NCBI GenBank assembly: GCA_016938875.1
Contig: JAFGTV010000065.1
Span: forward strand, 1 to 58,091
Direction of reading: 5' to 3'
Length of the DNA stretch: 58,091 nucleotides
Source of the DNA: Paracoccaceae bacterium
Lineage (GTDB): Bacteria; Pseudomonadota; Alphaproteobacteria; Rhodobacterales; Rhodobacteraceae
Shown here: piece by piece, positions 26,123-34,955 of the stretch
How positions within the stretch are numbered: the first letter of the stretch is position 1
Layout: each line of letters begins with the position of its first letter
The notes under the pieces: model-generated
Told to the model about the DNA's origin: nothing
The model's database searches: none
The model's input: the letters and a program-made list of their open reading frames with translations, nothing else
Made by a program: the position numbers and the translations under genes

Positions 26123-27189
26123 CGCCACTGGCCCGCCTCTTGGTCCAGCGCATCGCGGCCAACGGTCCGATCAGCCTGGCCGACTATATGGCCGAATGCC
26201 TGATGCACCCCACCCATGGATATTACAGCACCCGCGACCCGTTCGGCGCAGGCGGCGATTTCATCACCGCGCCCGAGATCAGCCAGATGTTCGGCGAATT
26301 GCTGGGGCTGTGGCTGGCCCAGGTCTGGATCGACCAGGGGGCGCCAACGCCCTTTACCCTGGCCGAGATGGGCCCGGGGCGCGGCACCTGCATGGCCGAC
26401 GCGCTGCGCGCGACCCGCAGGGTGCCGGGGTTCCACGCCGCCATGCGGGTGCATCTGGTCGAGACCTCGCCAACCCTGCGCGAGGTCCAGCGCCAGACCC
26501 TGGCCGGCACCGCCGTCACCTGGATCGAGGATGTGAACGCCCTGCCCCAGGCGCCGCTTTTCCTGATCGCGAACGAGTTTTTCGACGCCCTGCCGATCCG
26601 CCAGTTTCAGCGCGACCCCGCCGGGTGGTGCGAACGACAGGTCGGGGTGATCGACGGGCAGCTTGCCTTTGGGCTGTCGGCCCCCGCGCCGCTGGCCACG
26701 CTGGAGCATCGCCTGGCCGACACCGCCCCCGGCGAGATCGTGGAAACCTGCCCCGCTGCCGGCGCCATCGCCGGGCATCTGGGGGCTGTCATCGCCCGGC
26801 ATGGCGGTGGCGCGCTGATCGTGGATTACGGCGGCTGGCACGCGCGCGGCGACACGTTTCAGGCCCTGCGCGCCCACACCCCCGAATCCCCGCTGGCCAG
26901 CCCCGGCGCGGCCGACCTGACCGCCCATGTGGATTTCGAGGCCCTGGCCCAGGCCGCCCGGTCCCAGGGCGCCCGGGTCAGCGCGATGACCCCCCAGGGT
27001 GTGTTCCTGGAACGCCTGGGCATCACCGCGCGGGCGCAAACGCTGGCGCGCGGGCTGACCGGCGCGGCGCTGGAAAGTCACGTTGCCGCACATCGACGCT
27101 TGACCCACCCGCAGGAAATGGGAACGCTCTGCCAGACAATCGCGCTGACACCCCGGGGCGTGCCCGCCCCGCCAGGACTGGACCCATGA
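26119..27189 (+). CDS. SAM-dependent methyltransferase, MidA/NDUFAF7 family
   Basis: A 356-residue protein of the COG1565 family, whose mitochondrial member NDUFAF7 dimethylates an arginine of a complex I subunit. Visible family segments are [25 protein letters not shown], too long to be chance, the [16 protein letters not shown] block, the SAM-binding [14 protein letters not shown] loop (about residue 85), and [14 protein letters not shown]. It is translationally coupled to lgt upstream (4-base overlap) and pgeF downstream. A role in complex I assembly is a family-based inference. Confidence 0.88.
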   Translation: MTPLARLLVQRIAANGPISLADYMAECLMHPTHGYYSTRDPFGAGGDFITAPEISQMFGELLGLWLAQVWIDQGAPTPFTLAEMGPGRGTCMADALRATRRVPGFHAAMRVHLVETSPTLREVQRQTLAGTAVTWIEDVNALPQAPLFLIANEFFDALPIRQFQRDPAGWCERQVGVIDGQLAFGLSAPAPLATLEHRLADTAPGEIVETCPAAGAIAGHLGAVIARHGGGALIVDYGGWHARGDTFQALRAHTPESPLASPGAADLTAHVDFEALAQAARSQGARVSAMTPQGVFLERLGITARAQTLARGLTGAALESHVAAHRRLTHPQEMGTLCQTIALTPRGVPAPPGLDP

Positions 27190-27941
27190 CGCTGGAGATT
27201 CTTACCTCGGACGCCCTGTCCCCGCTGCGCCATGGGTTTTTCACCCGGCGCGGCGGGGCCTCGTCGGGGGTCTTTGCCGGGCTGAACTGCGGCGAGGGAT
27301 CGTCGGATCAATGCGAGGTGGTGGCGATCAACCGCGGCCGCGTGGCGGGCGCCATGGGTGTCCCGGGCGACCACCTGATCACCGTCAACCAGGTCCATTC
27401 CACCGATGTCGCCGTGATCGCCACGCCCCCCGATATCCGCCCGCGCGCCGATGCCGTGGTCACCGATCAGCCGGGACTGGCGCTGGCCGTGCTGACGGCC
27501 GACTGCCAGCCGGTCCTGTTCGCCGACATCCAGGCGGGCGTGATCGGCGCCGCCCATGCCGGTTGGCGCGGTGCCTTGAACGGCATCCTCGAGGCAACGC
27601 TGGCGGCAATGGAGGGGCTGGGCGCGGACCGCAGCAACACCGCCGCGGTGATCGGCCCCACGATCAGCCAGCGCGCCTATGAGGTGGGACCGGAGTTCAT
27701 GGACAGCTTTCTGGCCGAGGATGCTGGCAATGCGCGGTTTTTCGCCCAGGGCACGGGCGACCGGGTGCAGTTCGATCTGCCCGGATTCAGCCTGGCGCGG
27801 ATGCGCGCGGCTGGGATTGGCCATGCGCTGTGGACGCGTCATTGCACTTATTCCGACCCACAACGCTTCTTTTCCTATCGCCGCAGCGTCCATGAGGGGG
27901 CCGCCGATTATGGGCGACTGATCTCGGCGATCCGGCTCTAG
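27186..27941 (+). CDS. pgeF: Peptidoglycan editing factor PgeF (YfiH, laccase-domain)
   Basis: A 251-residue protein of the copper-oxidase-like PgeF family, which hydrolyses mis-incorporated amino acids from UDP-MurNAc so that cell-wall precursors start with L-alanine. The zinc or copper ligands are in NQVHSTDVA, TADCQPVLF and GAAHAGWRGALNGI. The start overlaps the previous stop by 4 bases. It is the third gene of lgt-midA-pgeF, and the stop is followed by about 130 bases before the next small gene. Confidence 0.93.
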   Translation: MTLEILTSDALSPLRHGFFTRRGGASSGVFAGLNCGEGSSDQCEVVAINRGRVAGAMGVPGDHLITVNQVHSTDVAVIATPPDIRPRADAVVTDQPGLALAVLTADCQPVLFADIQAGVIGAAHAGWRGALNGILEATLAAMEGLGADRSNTAAVIGPTISQRAYEVGPEFMDSFLAEDAGNARFFAQGTGDRVQFDLPGFSLARMRAAGIGHALWTRHCTYSDPQRFFSYRRSVHEGAADYGRLISAIRL

Positions 27942-28075
27942 GCCGGGGTGAACATCGTCAAAATCCGCACCCCGCGCTGCCTCATCCTTGCCCCATTGCC
28001 CCCGCAAGTTGGTTAACAAAGGCCCCCGCCGAATCGTGATCGGGGCGCCGCTACCCGACTTTAAGGAGCGCCAAG

Positions 28076-28201
28076 ATGAAACCGACACGCCGCTGGATGA
28101 TCTGGATCCTGGAAGAAACGGCCAAGCCGATGGCCCCGCTGTCCTGGGATCGCGCCGCCCGTGCCGACCGCCGGCGCCGCCGGATGACCGCCAACGGCTG
28201 A
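28076..28201 (+). CDS. 41-residue basic protein, unknown function
   Basis: A short gene with a strong ribosome site (AAGGAG 8 bases before ATG) and its own terminator. The peptide starts MKPTRRWMIWILEETAKP and ends in an Arg-rich tail (ADRRRRRMTANG). Similar short MKPTRRWM-type proteins occur in Rhodobacteraceae, as far as I recall. The start has an amphipathic Trp-rich helix, so membrane contact is possible, but no function can be given. Confidence 0.6.
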   Translation: MKPTRRWMIWILEETAKPMAPLSWDRAARADRRRRRMTANG

Positions 28202-28220
28202 CCCCCGTTCGACCCACGGC

Positions 28221-28250
28221 AAAGCCCCTTGCCAAAGGCTGGGGCTTTTC
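28221..28250 (+). terminator. Terminator of the 41-residue gene
   Basis: Stem AAAGCCCC / GGGGCTTT with a 12-base loop, ending in TTTT, 19 bases after the stop of the 41-residue gene. This supports that gene as an independent transcription unit. Confidence 0.75.
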
Positions 28251-28336
28251 GCATGTCCGGGATATGCGCTGCGATCTGCACGGGCCGTTCCACAGATCGG
28301 GCCGGCGGCGCACGCGTCCATCCGCAGGAGCGACAG

Positions 28337-28822
28337 ATGCCCAGGCCCGATCCGTTCCAGCCCGCCGATGAAACGGCCCGCACCCTGGCACGGACCCTGA
28401 TGGCCGAGGCCCGGTTCGGCGCGCTGGCGGTGCTGCGCGACGGCGCCCCCTTCGTAACCCGGATCGCGCTGGCCCCCGATCCCACCGGGGGTATCCTGGC
28501 GCTGGTCTCGGATCTTGCGCCGCACACGGGCGCGTTGCGCGCCGATCCCCTTTGCGCGCTGCTGGTCGGAGAGCCGGGGCCAAAGGGTGATCCGCTGACC
28601 CATCCACGGCTGAGCATTCAGGCGCGCGCCCATTTCATATCGCGCGATGCCCCCAACCATGCCACCCTGCGCGCCGCCTATCTGGCCCATCAGCCCAAGG
28701 CGCAGCTTTATATCGACTTTGCCGATTTTCACCTGGTGCACCTCGCCCCGCTGGACGGGCACCTGAACGGTGGCTTTGGACGGGCCTTTCGGCTGACGGC
28801 GGACGATCTGACCCGGCCATGA
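28337..28822 (+). CDS. Pyridoxamine 5'-phosphate oxidase-fold / HugZ-like protein
   Basis: A 161-residue split-barrel flavin-binding protein. ARTLMAEARFGALAVLRDGAPFVTRIA is the family N-terminus in broad pattern, followed by PLCALLVGEPGPKGDPLTHPRLSIQARA-type strands and a YIDFADFHLVHL end. Such proteins bind FMN or heme (HugZ); the substrate is not evident. The ATG at 28337 follows CAGGAGCGAC. A weak hairpin (28826-28854) after the stop may terminate both this gene and the convergent one. Confidence 0.78.
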   Translation: MPRPDPFQPADETARTLARTLMAEARFGALAVLRDGAPFVTRIALAPDPTGGILALVSDLAPHTGALRADPLCALLVGEPGPKGDPLTHPRLSIQARAHFISRDAPNHATLRAAYLAHQPKAQLYIDFADFHLVHLAPLDGHLNGGFGRAFRLTADDLTRP

Positions 28823-28883
28823 AAAGGGCCGCGCCCCCAAGGGGAACGCGACCCAAACGCCCTGCGCACAGATGACGACCAGG

Positions 28884-31175
28884 CTAGAGCGGGTTATCCA
28901 TCCGCGCCGTCACATTGACCCGCCCCGAACAGGGCTGCGGCCAGGTCAGGGTAACCTGGTTCTTGTCGATCCCCTGCTCGACCTCGGCAAAGGGCATCGC
29001 GGACACCCGCCCGCCACCGGCATCCAGGATCGGCCCCTCGAAACTGGTCGCCACGACGTTGCGCGCCCAACCGCCAAAGGGCAGATAGGGGCCCACGTCC
29101 AACGTCCAGGTTGCGGCGGGACTGTTGATATCGGCCTGCAACATCACCGGGTTGACCGTGATCTGGTCGATCCCGTTATAGGCGTTGGCCTCGACCGTGA
29201 CATTACGCGCGCGGTTCATCGCCAGCGTGGCATAGCTCGTGTCGATATGGTCCATCCGCTCGATATTGCCGTTGATGGTCTTGAACACATTGCCCGAGAT
29301 GTTCAGCCCGTGGATGAAATGGTCCTGGCCATGAGGCTTGATCACGAACCAGCGGAACCACGGGGCCACGTCGCTGACGGTAAAGATGTTGCCACTCACC
29401 GTCAGCCCCCCAAAGGAATACTCGGCGGTGAAATCGGGCGTCGCGTCATGCTCGTTCGTCCACTCGATAAAGCTGTTGTCGATATAGTTGGCGGTGATCG
29501 TCGATTTGACGTTGGTCTGGGTCAGCACCAGACCCGCCTGCCGGGTTCCCTCGATCTCGGTGTCGCCCTGGAACCAGTGGTTGTGCACGACCATGTGGCC
29601 AGTCCCGTGCAACACCAGGAAATGGGCAAAGCGCACGGCGCGGTTGTCGCGGATCTTGGTGTCATTGGCGTTGATGTTGATCGCGATGCTGGTGCGATCC
29701 TGCGAGCGCAGCGCCTGTTCGTTCGACAGGAACTGGCACCGGTCGATCAGCATCCCCGCGCATCCCTCGCCGATCGAGGTGATGCCACGATCCTTGGGCC
29801 TGGTGATGAAACAATCGCGCAGGTGAAAGATCAGCCCGTCCGTGGGCAGCATGATCGCACTGGCCTGCCCGTCGCACTGAAACTCGATATCCGACAGAAC
29901 GAACTTGTCCAGCAGGGCGAACCCGCTGAAGTCCAGAACGTATTTGAACCGGGTAAAGGTATAGACTTGGGTGCCCTCGGCGTCGAATAGCGGCTGGCTG
30001 AGCGTCAGCGTGCCCGCCCCGACATTCACGTCGCGCACATAAACCTCGCGGCCCACGCCCAGCCCCTGCACCAGCGATCCGACCGGGATGTTGGCGATAT
30101 TGGCGACGGCGGTCATCTGCAACGGCGAATTGGGCGAATAGCTGGCCTGAGAGGTGACCTGCACATCGTCCCACGCCGCCGAGGGCAGCACGTTGAACTG
30201 CCCGTTGCGGATCACCCGGCGGATCGAATAGGTGTTCTTGTTGGCAATCGCCGCCTGCACGTCGATCGGGGCATCCACATCGACCCGGCGCCCGCCCATG
30301 TCCAGGCTGTCATGGTCGGAGTAGTTGAACAGGACCGCGACCGCGCGCTTGAACGCCTCCAACTCGTTGCCGAAGGCGTCGATATAGCTGGGCAGGTCGA
30401 AATTCTTGGTCAGGGTCAGCCGCTTGTCGGCGGGCATGACCACCGTGCCCTGGAACCGCACCGGGCTTTCAAAGGTGACATGACCGGCCAGCCAGAACGT
30501 ACCCTCGGACACCAGCACCTCGCGCCCGGCGGCGGCGGCATCAGCGGCCTCGAACGCCGCGCTGTCATCGGTGACGCCATCGCCCAGCGCGCCAAAGTCC
30601 CGCACATCGACCCAATCCATCATCTCGCGCAGGAACACATCGGTCACGTCCTCGATCACCAGATCGTCGATGCGCACCACGCCGCCATCCGGCCCGGTCA
30701 GGTCCAGGCCGACATGGGCATAGACCGGAACAGTGCCCCAGGGCATATCGACGCCGGTGCGGGTGCCGGTGCCGATGATCGCGCTGACCGTCTCGACCCG
30801 GCCATAGGCGCTCAACGCAACCGACGGCCCGACCTCGACCAGGTTGGCGACATGGGCCTCGTTGCCGTCCCCGGCCCAAGCGGCGATACGCACCTCGGGC
30901 AGGTTGCCCGACATCGCCTTGACCCGCGCCGTCACCCGCAGGTAGCACCCCGCCAGGATCGGCGTCTGGCCCATATAGCGCAGCTTTTGCACGGTTTCGG
31001 TCTTTTGCAGCTCAAGGCAGCCGGTGAAATCCTGATCCGCAGGCACCAGCGCCGCGTCGGCCGCACCCTCATAGGTGAGGCTGCCGGATGCACCGTCCTC
31101 GCGCGACCAGACATTCAGCCCGCTGGCAAAAGCCGGCGGCATCAGCACCAGACCCTCGGTAATCGCCTTGTTCAT
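28884..31175 (-). CDS. Large beta-helix protein, pectate-lyase superfamily, fibre/spike-like
   Basis: A 763-residue protein without a signal peptide. Residues 1-190 form a putative carbohydrate-binding N-terminal domain (MNKAITEGLVLMPPAFASGL). At about 210 is VDVRDFGALGDGVTDDSAAF, the start of a pectate-lyase/GH28-type right-handed beta-helix found in polysaccharide-degrading enzymes and phage tail spikes. The parallel coils run to about 700, ending in ARMDNPL. No signal peptide plus a phage-spike layout suggests a structural fibre. Dispersed fibre and head-spike genes of the Rhodobacter capsulatus gene transfer agent have this kind of fold; homology here is my inference. No other phage gene is adjacent. 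Confidence 0.7.
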   Translation of the reverse strand: MNKAITEGLVLMPPAFASGLNVWSREDGASGSLTYEGAADAALVPADQDFTGCLELQKTETVQKLRYMGQTPILAGCYLRVTARVKAMSGNLPEVRIAAWAGDGNEAHVANLVEVGPSVALSAYGRVETVSAIIGTGTRTGVDMPWGTVPVYAHVGLDLTGPDGGVVRIDDLVIEDVTDVFLREMMDWVDVRDFGALGDGVTDDSAAFEAADAAAAGREVLVSEGTFWLAGHVTFESPVRFQGTVVMPADKRLTLTKNFDLPSYIDAFGNELEAFKRAVAVLFNYSDHDSLDMGGRRVDVDAPIDVQAAIANKNTYSIRRVIRNGQFNVLPSAAWDDVQVTSQASYSPNSPLQMTAVANIANIPVGSLVQGLGVGREVYVRDVNVGAGTLTLSQPLFDAEGTQVYTFTRFKYVLDFSGFALLDKFVLSDIEFQCDGQASAIMLPTDGLIFHLRDCFITRPKDRGITSIGEGCAGMLIDRCQFLSNEQALRSQDRTSIAININANDTKIRDNRAVRFAHFLVLHGTGHMVVHNHWFQGDTEIEGTRQAGLVLTQTNVKSTITANYIDNSFIEWTNEHDATPDFTAEYSFGGLTVSGNIFTVSDVAPWFRWFVIKPHGQDHFIHGLNISGNVFKTINGNIERMDHIDTSYATLAMNRARNVTVEANAYNGIDQITVNPVMLQADINSPAATWTLDVGPYLPFGGWARNVVATSFEGPILDAGGGRVSAMPFAEVEQGIDKNQVTLTWPQPCSGRVNVTARMDNPL

Positions 31176-31363
31176 CGAAACCCCTTTCCATCTGCGCATG
31201 CCGCGCCCCGGCGCACTCGGCAAAGGGCACGAAAAGGCCCCCGGCTGCCGAAGCTCCGCTCGATTTTCAGTCATCCATGTGTGGAAATCCGGGGGCGCAG
31301 GCCCCCGCAACAAAGGCGTTCCTAGCAGAAAACCCCTAAGAGCCGATTAACCAAGGCCCGATT

Positions 31364-31771
31364 TCAGCTCAGCCCAGGCGGCATGGGCAGGAACCGCACA
31401 CCGTCGATGCGCCAGCCCTCGGGCGTCTCGATCATGCTGTATTCCAGCCGGTGGGTTTGCCCCTCGCCATCCGTGATCTCGATGATCTGGCGACGTGCAT
31501 CCCCCTGCCCCTCCAGCCCCAGATAGCGCACGGCACCCGGCCGCCAGACCATCGGATAGCCCTGCCGCACCATCGCACCGAACCGTTCGGAACTGCCGAA
31601 AAAACGCCGCAACCCGGGCGAGGCATAGCCAAAGGCGCGCGCCTCATCCCCGGCCTCGAACGCGCTCATCTGCGCGCCGATCACGGCCTGCACCGCCTCT
31701 GCGGCACTCTGCGCCCAGGCCGGCATGGCCAGCCAAAGGCCCAAGATCAGCGCGCCCAACCGCTCCGCCAT
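31364..31771 (-). CDS. Exported DUF4864 protein
   Basis: A 135-residue protein with a Sec signal peptide (residues 1-20, LGALILGLWLAMPAWAQ) and one DUF4864 domain (VQAVIGAQMSAFEAGDEARAF, AFGYASPGLRRFFGSSERF, MVRQGYPMVWRP). The domain belongs to the NTF2-like fold class and the role is unknown. It faces the CHAD gene across a 100-base divergent spacer. The 188-base gap to the beta-helix gene holds a GC hairpin (31291-31306) and nothing else I can name. Confidence 0.8.
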   Translation of the reverse strand: MAERLGALILGLWLAMPAWAQSAAEAVQAVIGAQMSAFEAGDEARAFGYASPGLRRFFGSSERFGAMVRQGYPMVWRPGAVRYLGLEGQGDARRQIIEITDGEGQTHRLEYSMIETPEGWRIDGVRFLPMPPGLS

Positions 31772-31871
31772 AGGGGGCCTCCTCTTGTCGACACGGGGAT
31801 GTCATACTGGGGGAATACGCGCGCCGCGCTGGCCCGGTTCAAAATTTGCCGCCCGCACCCCGGAGAGAGCC

Positions 31872-32759
31872 ATGAGCTATCGCCTGAAACGCACCGACAA
31901 AACCCTGCAAGCCGCGTTGCGCCGCATCGCGACCCAAGAGATCGACACCGCCTTGGCCGAGATCGACGCGCCGGCCCTGACCATGCACGACAAGGTGCAC
32001 CAACTGCGCAAGCGCGCCAAGCGGCTGCGCGGTCTGATCCGCCTGCTGCGCCCCGTCTTTCCCGGATTCCAAGCCGAAAATGCCGCGATCCGCGAGGCCG
32101 CCGCGCACCTGTCGCCCCTGCGCGACGCCGAGGGCATGGTGGAAACCTGTGACAAACTGATCGCCGCCACCGGCGCCACGCGCTTTGCCCCGGTCCGCGC
32201 CGAACTGGCCGCCCGGCGCGATGCCCGCGCGGCCCAGGACGACGTCGCCAGCGATCTGGCCGCGTTTCGCGCCGAGATGATCGCGCTGCGCGCCCGGGCC
32301 AGCCAGTGGCGGCTAACCGGCGATGGCTATGGCGCGCTGCGCCCGGGGTTGGAAAAGGCCGCAACAGCCGCGCGCAAGGGGCAACGCGCCGCCAAAGCCC
32401 CCGCCGGCCCCGCCGCGATCCATGCCTGGCGCAAACGGGTCAAGGATCACTGGTATCACACCCGCCTGCTGGCCCCGATCCGGCCGCGCCCACTGAACCG
32501 GCGCGCCAAACGTCTGCGCGCATTGTCCGAACTCTTGGGCGATCACCACGATCTGTCTGTGCTGGACGATTTCATCGCCAGCACACACGACCTGCCCGGC
32601 GATGCCACCCTGCGGGCGGATCTGCGCGCCTGCATCCACGCGCGTCAACGCGCCCTGGCCAAGGCGGCACAGGCGCTTGGCAAACGACTGTTCAAGTGCC
32701 CGCCGCGCAAGATGGGCAAACGCTGGCGGCGCTGGTGGACGGTCTGGCGCGCCGGTTAG
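31872..32759 (+). CDS. CHAD-domain protein
   Basis: A 295-residue, strongly basic helical protein. CHAD domains consist of two four-helix bundles with conserved histidine and lysine/arginine residues, visible as [20 protein letters not shown] (residues 40-59) and [19 protein letters not shown] (about 190-208). CHAD domains bind inorganic polyphosphate. No CYTH (triphosphatase) domain is fused here. The stop codon overlaps the convergent lysS stop: four bases, TTAG, carry both. Confidence 0.9.
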   Translation: MSYRLKRTDKTLQAALRRIATQEIDTALAEIDAPALTMHDKVHQLRKRAKRLRGLIRLLRPVFPGFQAENAAIREAAAHLSPLRDAEGMVETCDKLIAATGATRFAPVRAELAARRDARAAQDDVASDLAAFRAEMIALRARASQWRLTGDGYGALRPGLEKAATAARKGQRAAKAPAGPAAIHAWRKRVKDHWYHTRLLAPIRPRPLNRRAKRLRALSELLGDHHDLSVLDDFIASTHDLPGDATLRADLRACIHARQRALAKAAQALGKRLFKCPPRKMGKRWRRWWTVWRAG

Positions 32760-34327
32760 CCCCGCGCCAGCGCCCCCTCGATCAGCGACACCGTTTCCGC
32801 AACACCGTAAAGCGCGATGAACCCGCCAAAGCGCGGCCCCTGGCTGGCGCCCAGCAATACCTCGTAAAGCGCCTTGAACCAGTCGCGCAGCGGCTCGAAC
32901 CCATGTTCCTTGCCGACCGCGAACACCAGGCTTTGCAGCTCTTCGCCGTCCAGCCCGCCGTCCCAGGCCGACAGCCGCGCCGCCAGATCCTGCATCGCGG
33001 CGCGTTCCTTTTCGTCCGGCGCGCGAAAGGTCCGCGTCGGCGCCACGAAATCACGGAAATAGCGCACGGCGAACGCGGCCGCCTGATCCAGATCGGGATG
33101 GGTTTCGGGCGTGGCGTCAGGCGCATAGCGACGAATAAAGCCCCACAGCCCCGCCTTGTCCTCGGCCCCGGTCACCGAGGCCAGGTTCAACAGCATCGCG
33201 AACGGCACCACCATGTGGCTGGCGGGCGGATTGCCGCCATGGATATGCCAGACCGGGTTGGCCAGTTGCGCGGCCAGATCCTGATCGGGGAAGGCGCGCA
33301 ATTGCTGGTGATACTCGTCCACCGCCTTGGGGATCACGTCCCACCACATCCGCTTGGCGGTCTTGGGTTTCTGGAACATGAAATACGACAGGCTCTCGGT
33401 CGAGGCATAGGTCAGCCACTCGTCGATCGTCAGGCCATTGCCCTTCGACTTGGAAATCTTTTCGCCGTTCTCGTCGAGGAACAGCTCATAGGTGAAATGT
33501 TCCGGTTTGCGCCCGCCCAAGATCTCGCATATCCGGTCATAGATCGGCGTGTTGGTGGAATGATCCTTGCCGTACATCTCGAAATCGACATCAAGGGCGG
33601 CCCAGCGCGCGCCGAAATCGGGCTTCCACTGCAATTTGACGTTGCCGCCGGTGACCGGCAGCGTCCATTCGCGCCCGTCCTCGTCGTCAAAGGTGACGGT
33701 GTGGTTGACCGCATCCACATGCTTCATCGGGACATACAGCACCCGGCCGGTTTCGGGATGGATCGGCAGAAAGATCGAATAGGTCTGCTGGCGTTCCTCG
33801 CGCAGGGATTTCAGCATCACCGCCATCAGGTCGTCATAGCGTTCGGTGGCGCGTTTCAGCACCTCGTCGAACTGGCCCGATTTATAGAACTCGGTGGCCG
33901 AATAGAATTCATACGCGAACCCGAACGTGTCCAGGAACCGGCGCAGCATGGCGTTGTTGTGATCGCCGAAACTGTCGTATTCGCCGAACGGGTCGGGCAC
34001 GGATGTCAGCGGGCGTTGCAGGTTTTCCCGCAGCATCGCTTGGTTCGGCACGTTTTCGGGCACCTTGCGCATGCCGTCCATGTCGTCGGAGAAACAGATC
34101 AGCCGCGTGGGGATGTCCGAGATCACCTCGAATGCGGTGCGGATCATCGTGGTGCGCGCCACCTCGCCGAAGGTGCCGATATGGGGCAGGCCGGACGGGC
34201 CATAGCCCGTCTCGAACAGCACATGGCCCTTTTCGGGCGGTGCCTTTTCATAGCGTTTGAGCAGGCGGCGCGCCTCTTCAAAGGGCCAGGCCTTGGAATT
34301 CATCGCGGCATCGCGCAGATCGGTCAT
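32756..34327 (-). CDS. lysS: Lysyl-tRNA synthetase, class I (archaeal type)
   Basis: Charges tRNA-Lys with lysine. It is the class I form found in archaea and in alphaproteobacteria, not the class II enzyme of E. coli. The 523-residue protein has the HIGH-like HIGT at residues 49-52 and KISKS at 290-294. The start ATG at 34327 gives [20 protein letters not shown]; upstream in-frame codons overlap the TerB-like gene and are shadow. Confidence 0.95.
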   Translation of the reverse strand: MTDLRDAAMNSKAWPFEEARRLLKRYEKAPPEKGHVLFETGYGPSGLPHIGTFGEVARTTMIRTAFEVISDIPTRLICFSDDMDGMRKVPENVPNQAMLRENLQRPLTSVPDPFGEYDSFGDHNNAMLRRFLDTFGFAYEFYSATEFYKSGQFDEVLKRATERYDDLMAVMLKSLREERQQTYSIFLPIHPETGRVLYVPMKHVDAVNHTVTFDDEDGREWTLPVTGGNVKLQWKPDFGARWAALDVDFEMYGKDHSTNTPIYDRICEILGGRKPEHFTYELFLDENGEKISKSKGNGLTIDEWLTYASTESLSYFMFQKPKTAKRMWWDVIPKAVDEYHQQLRAFPDQDLAAQLANPVWHIHGGNPPASHMVVPFAMLLNLASVTGAEDKAGLWGFIRRYAPDATPETHPDLDQAAAFAVRYFRDFVAPTRTFRAPDEKERAAMQDLAARLSAWDGGLDGEELQSLVFAVGKEHGFEPLRDWFKALYEVLLGASQGPRFGGFIALYGVAETVSLIEGALARG

Positions 34328-34447
34328 CTCAAACACTCTCTTGGCAGGCCGGACCCCTCGCCCGGCAAGGCCCCTTGTCCTATTGCCCGCCCGCGCCCAC
34401 GTCAATATTCTGCACTGCAACACCACGCGCCCCGCAAGGAGATCGGC

Positions 34448-34870
34448 TTGACCCGCATTAACACCCCCCTGACCGCCCAGGACGCGCTTGTCGCGATCAT
34501 GGTGGCGGTTTCCGCCTCGGACGAGCATATCCGCACCTCCGAACTGGTCACGATCGAGCGGATGGTGAACCACCTGCCGGTCTTTGCCGATTTCGACGCC
34601 GACCGCATCGGCCTCGTCGCCCGCACCGTGCTGGAGCTGTTCGAGGAATATGAGGGGCTGGACGCGTTGTTCGGTCTGATCCGCGAGGCATTGCCGGAAA
34701 AGCTGTTCGAGACCGCCTATGTGATGGCCTGCGACGTGGCCGCCGCCGATGGCAAGCTGGGCGAGGAAGAACTGCGCCTGCTCGAAGAGATCCGCTATGA
34801 GTTGAATATCGACCGGCTGGCCGGGGCTGCGATCGAACGTGCAGCGCGCGCGCGGCACATGGTGCTATAG
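34448..34870 (+). CDS. TerB-like / DnaJ-associated helical protein
   Basis: A 140-residue protein starting with TTG, chosen because AAGGAG stands 7 bases upstream and no ATG is available. It has the TerB fold pattern: [27 protein letters not shown], with an acidic metal-binding DEH at residues 25-27, and the repeat [26 protein letters not shown]. TerB-family proteins bind calcium or metals at the membrane in stress response. There is no ter operon here, so a tellurite role is not supported. Confidence 0.8.
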   Translation: MTRINTPLTAQDALVAIMVAVSASDEHIRTSELVTIERMVNHLPVFADFDADRIGLVARTVLELFEEYEGLDALFGLIREALPEKLFETAYVMACDVAAADGKLGEEELRLLEEIRYELNIDRLAGAAIERAARARHMVL

Positions 34871-34955
34871 CTGCCCCGACCCGAGGCGCCCGCGCGATGG
34901 CGGGCCGGGCGTTCGGGGATTTCAACCCACGCGACCAGGCAGGGCCGCGCCGGGT

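Noticed and set aside
34448-34870. Tellurite-resistance function for the TerB-like gene
   Set aside because: There are no other ter genes nearby. Single TerB-fold proteins are widespread and not linked to tellurite.
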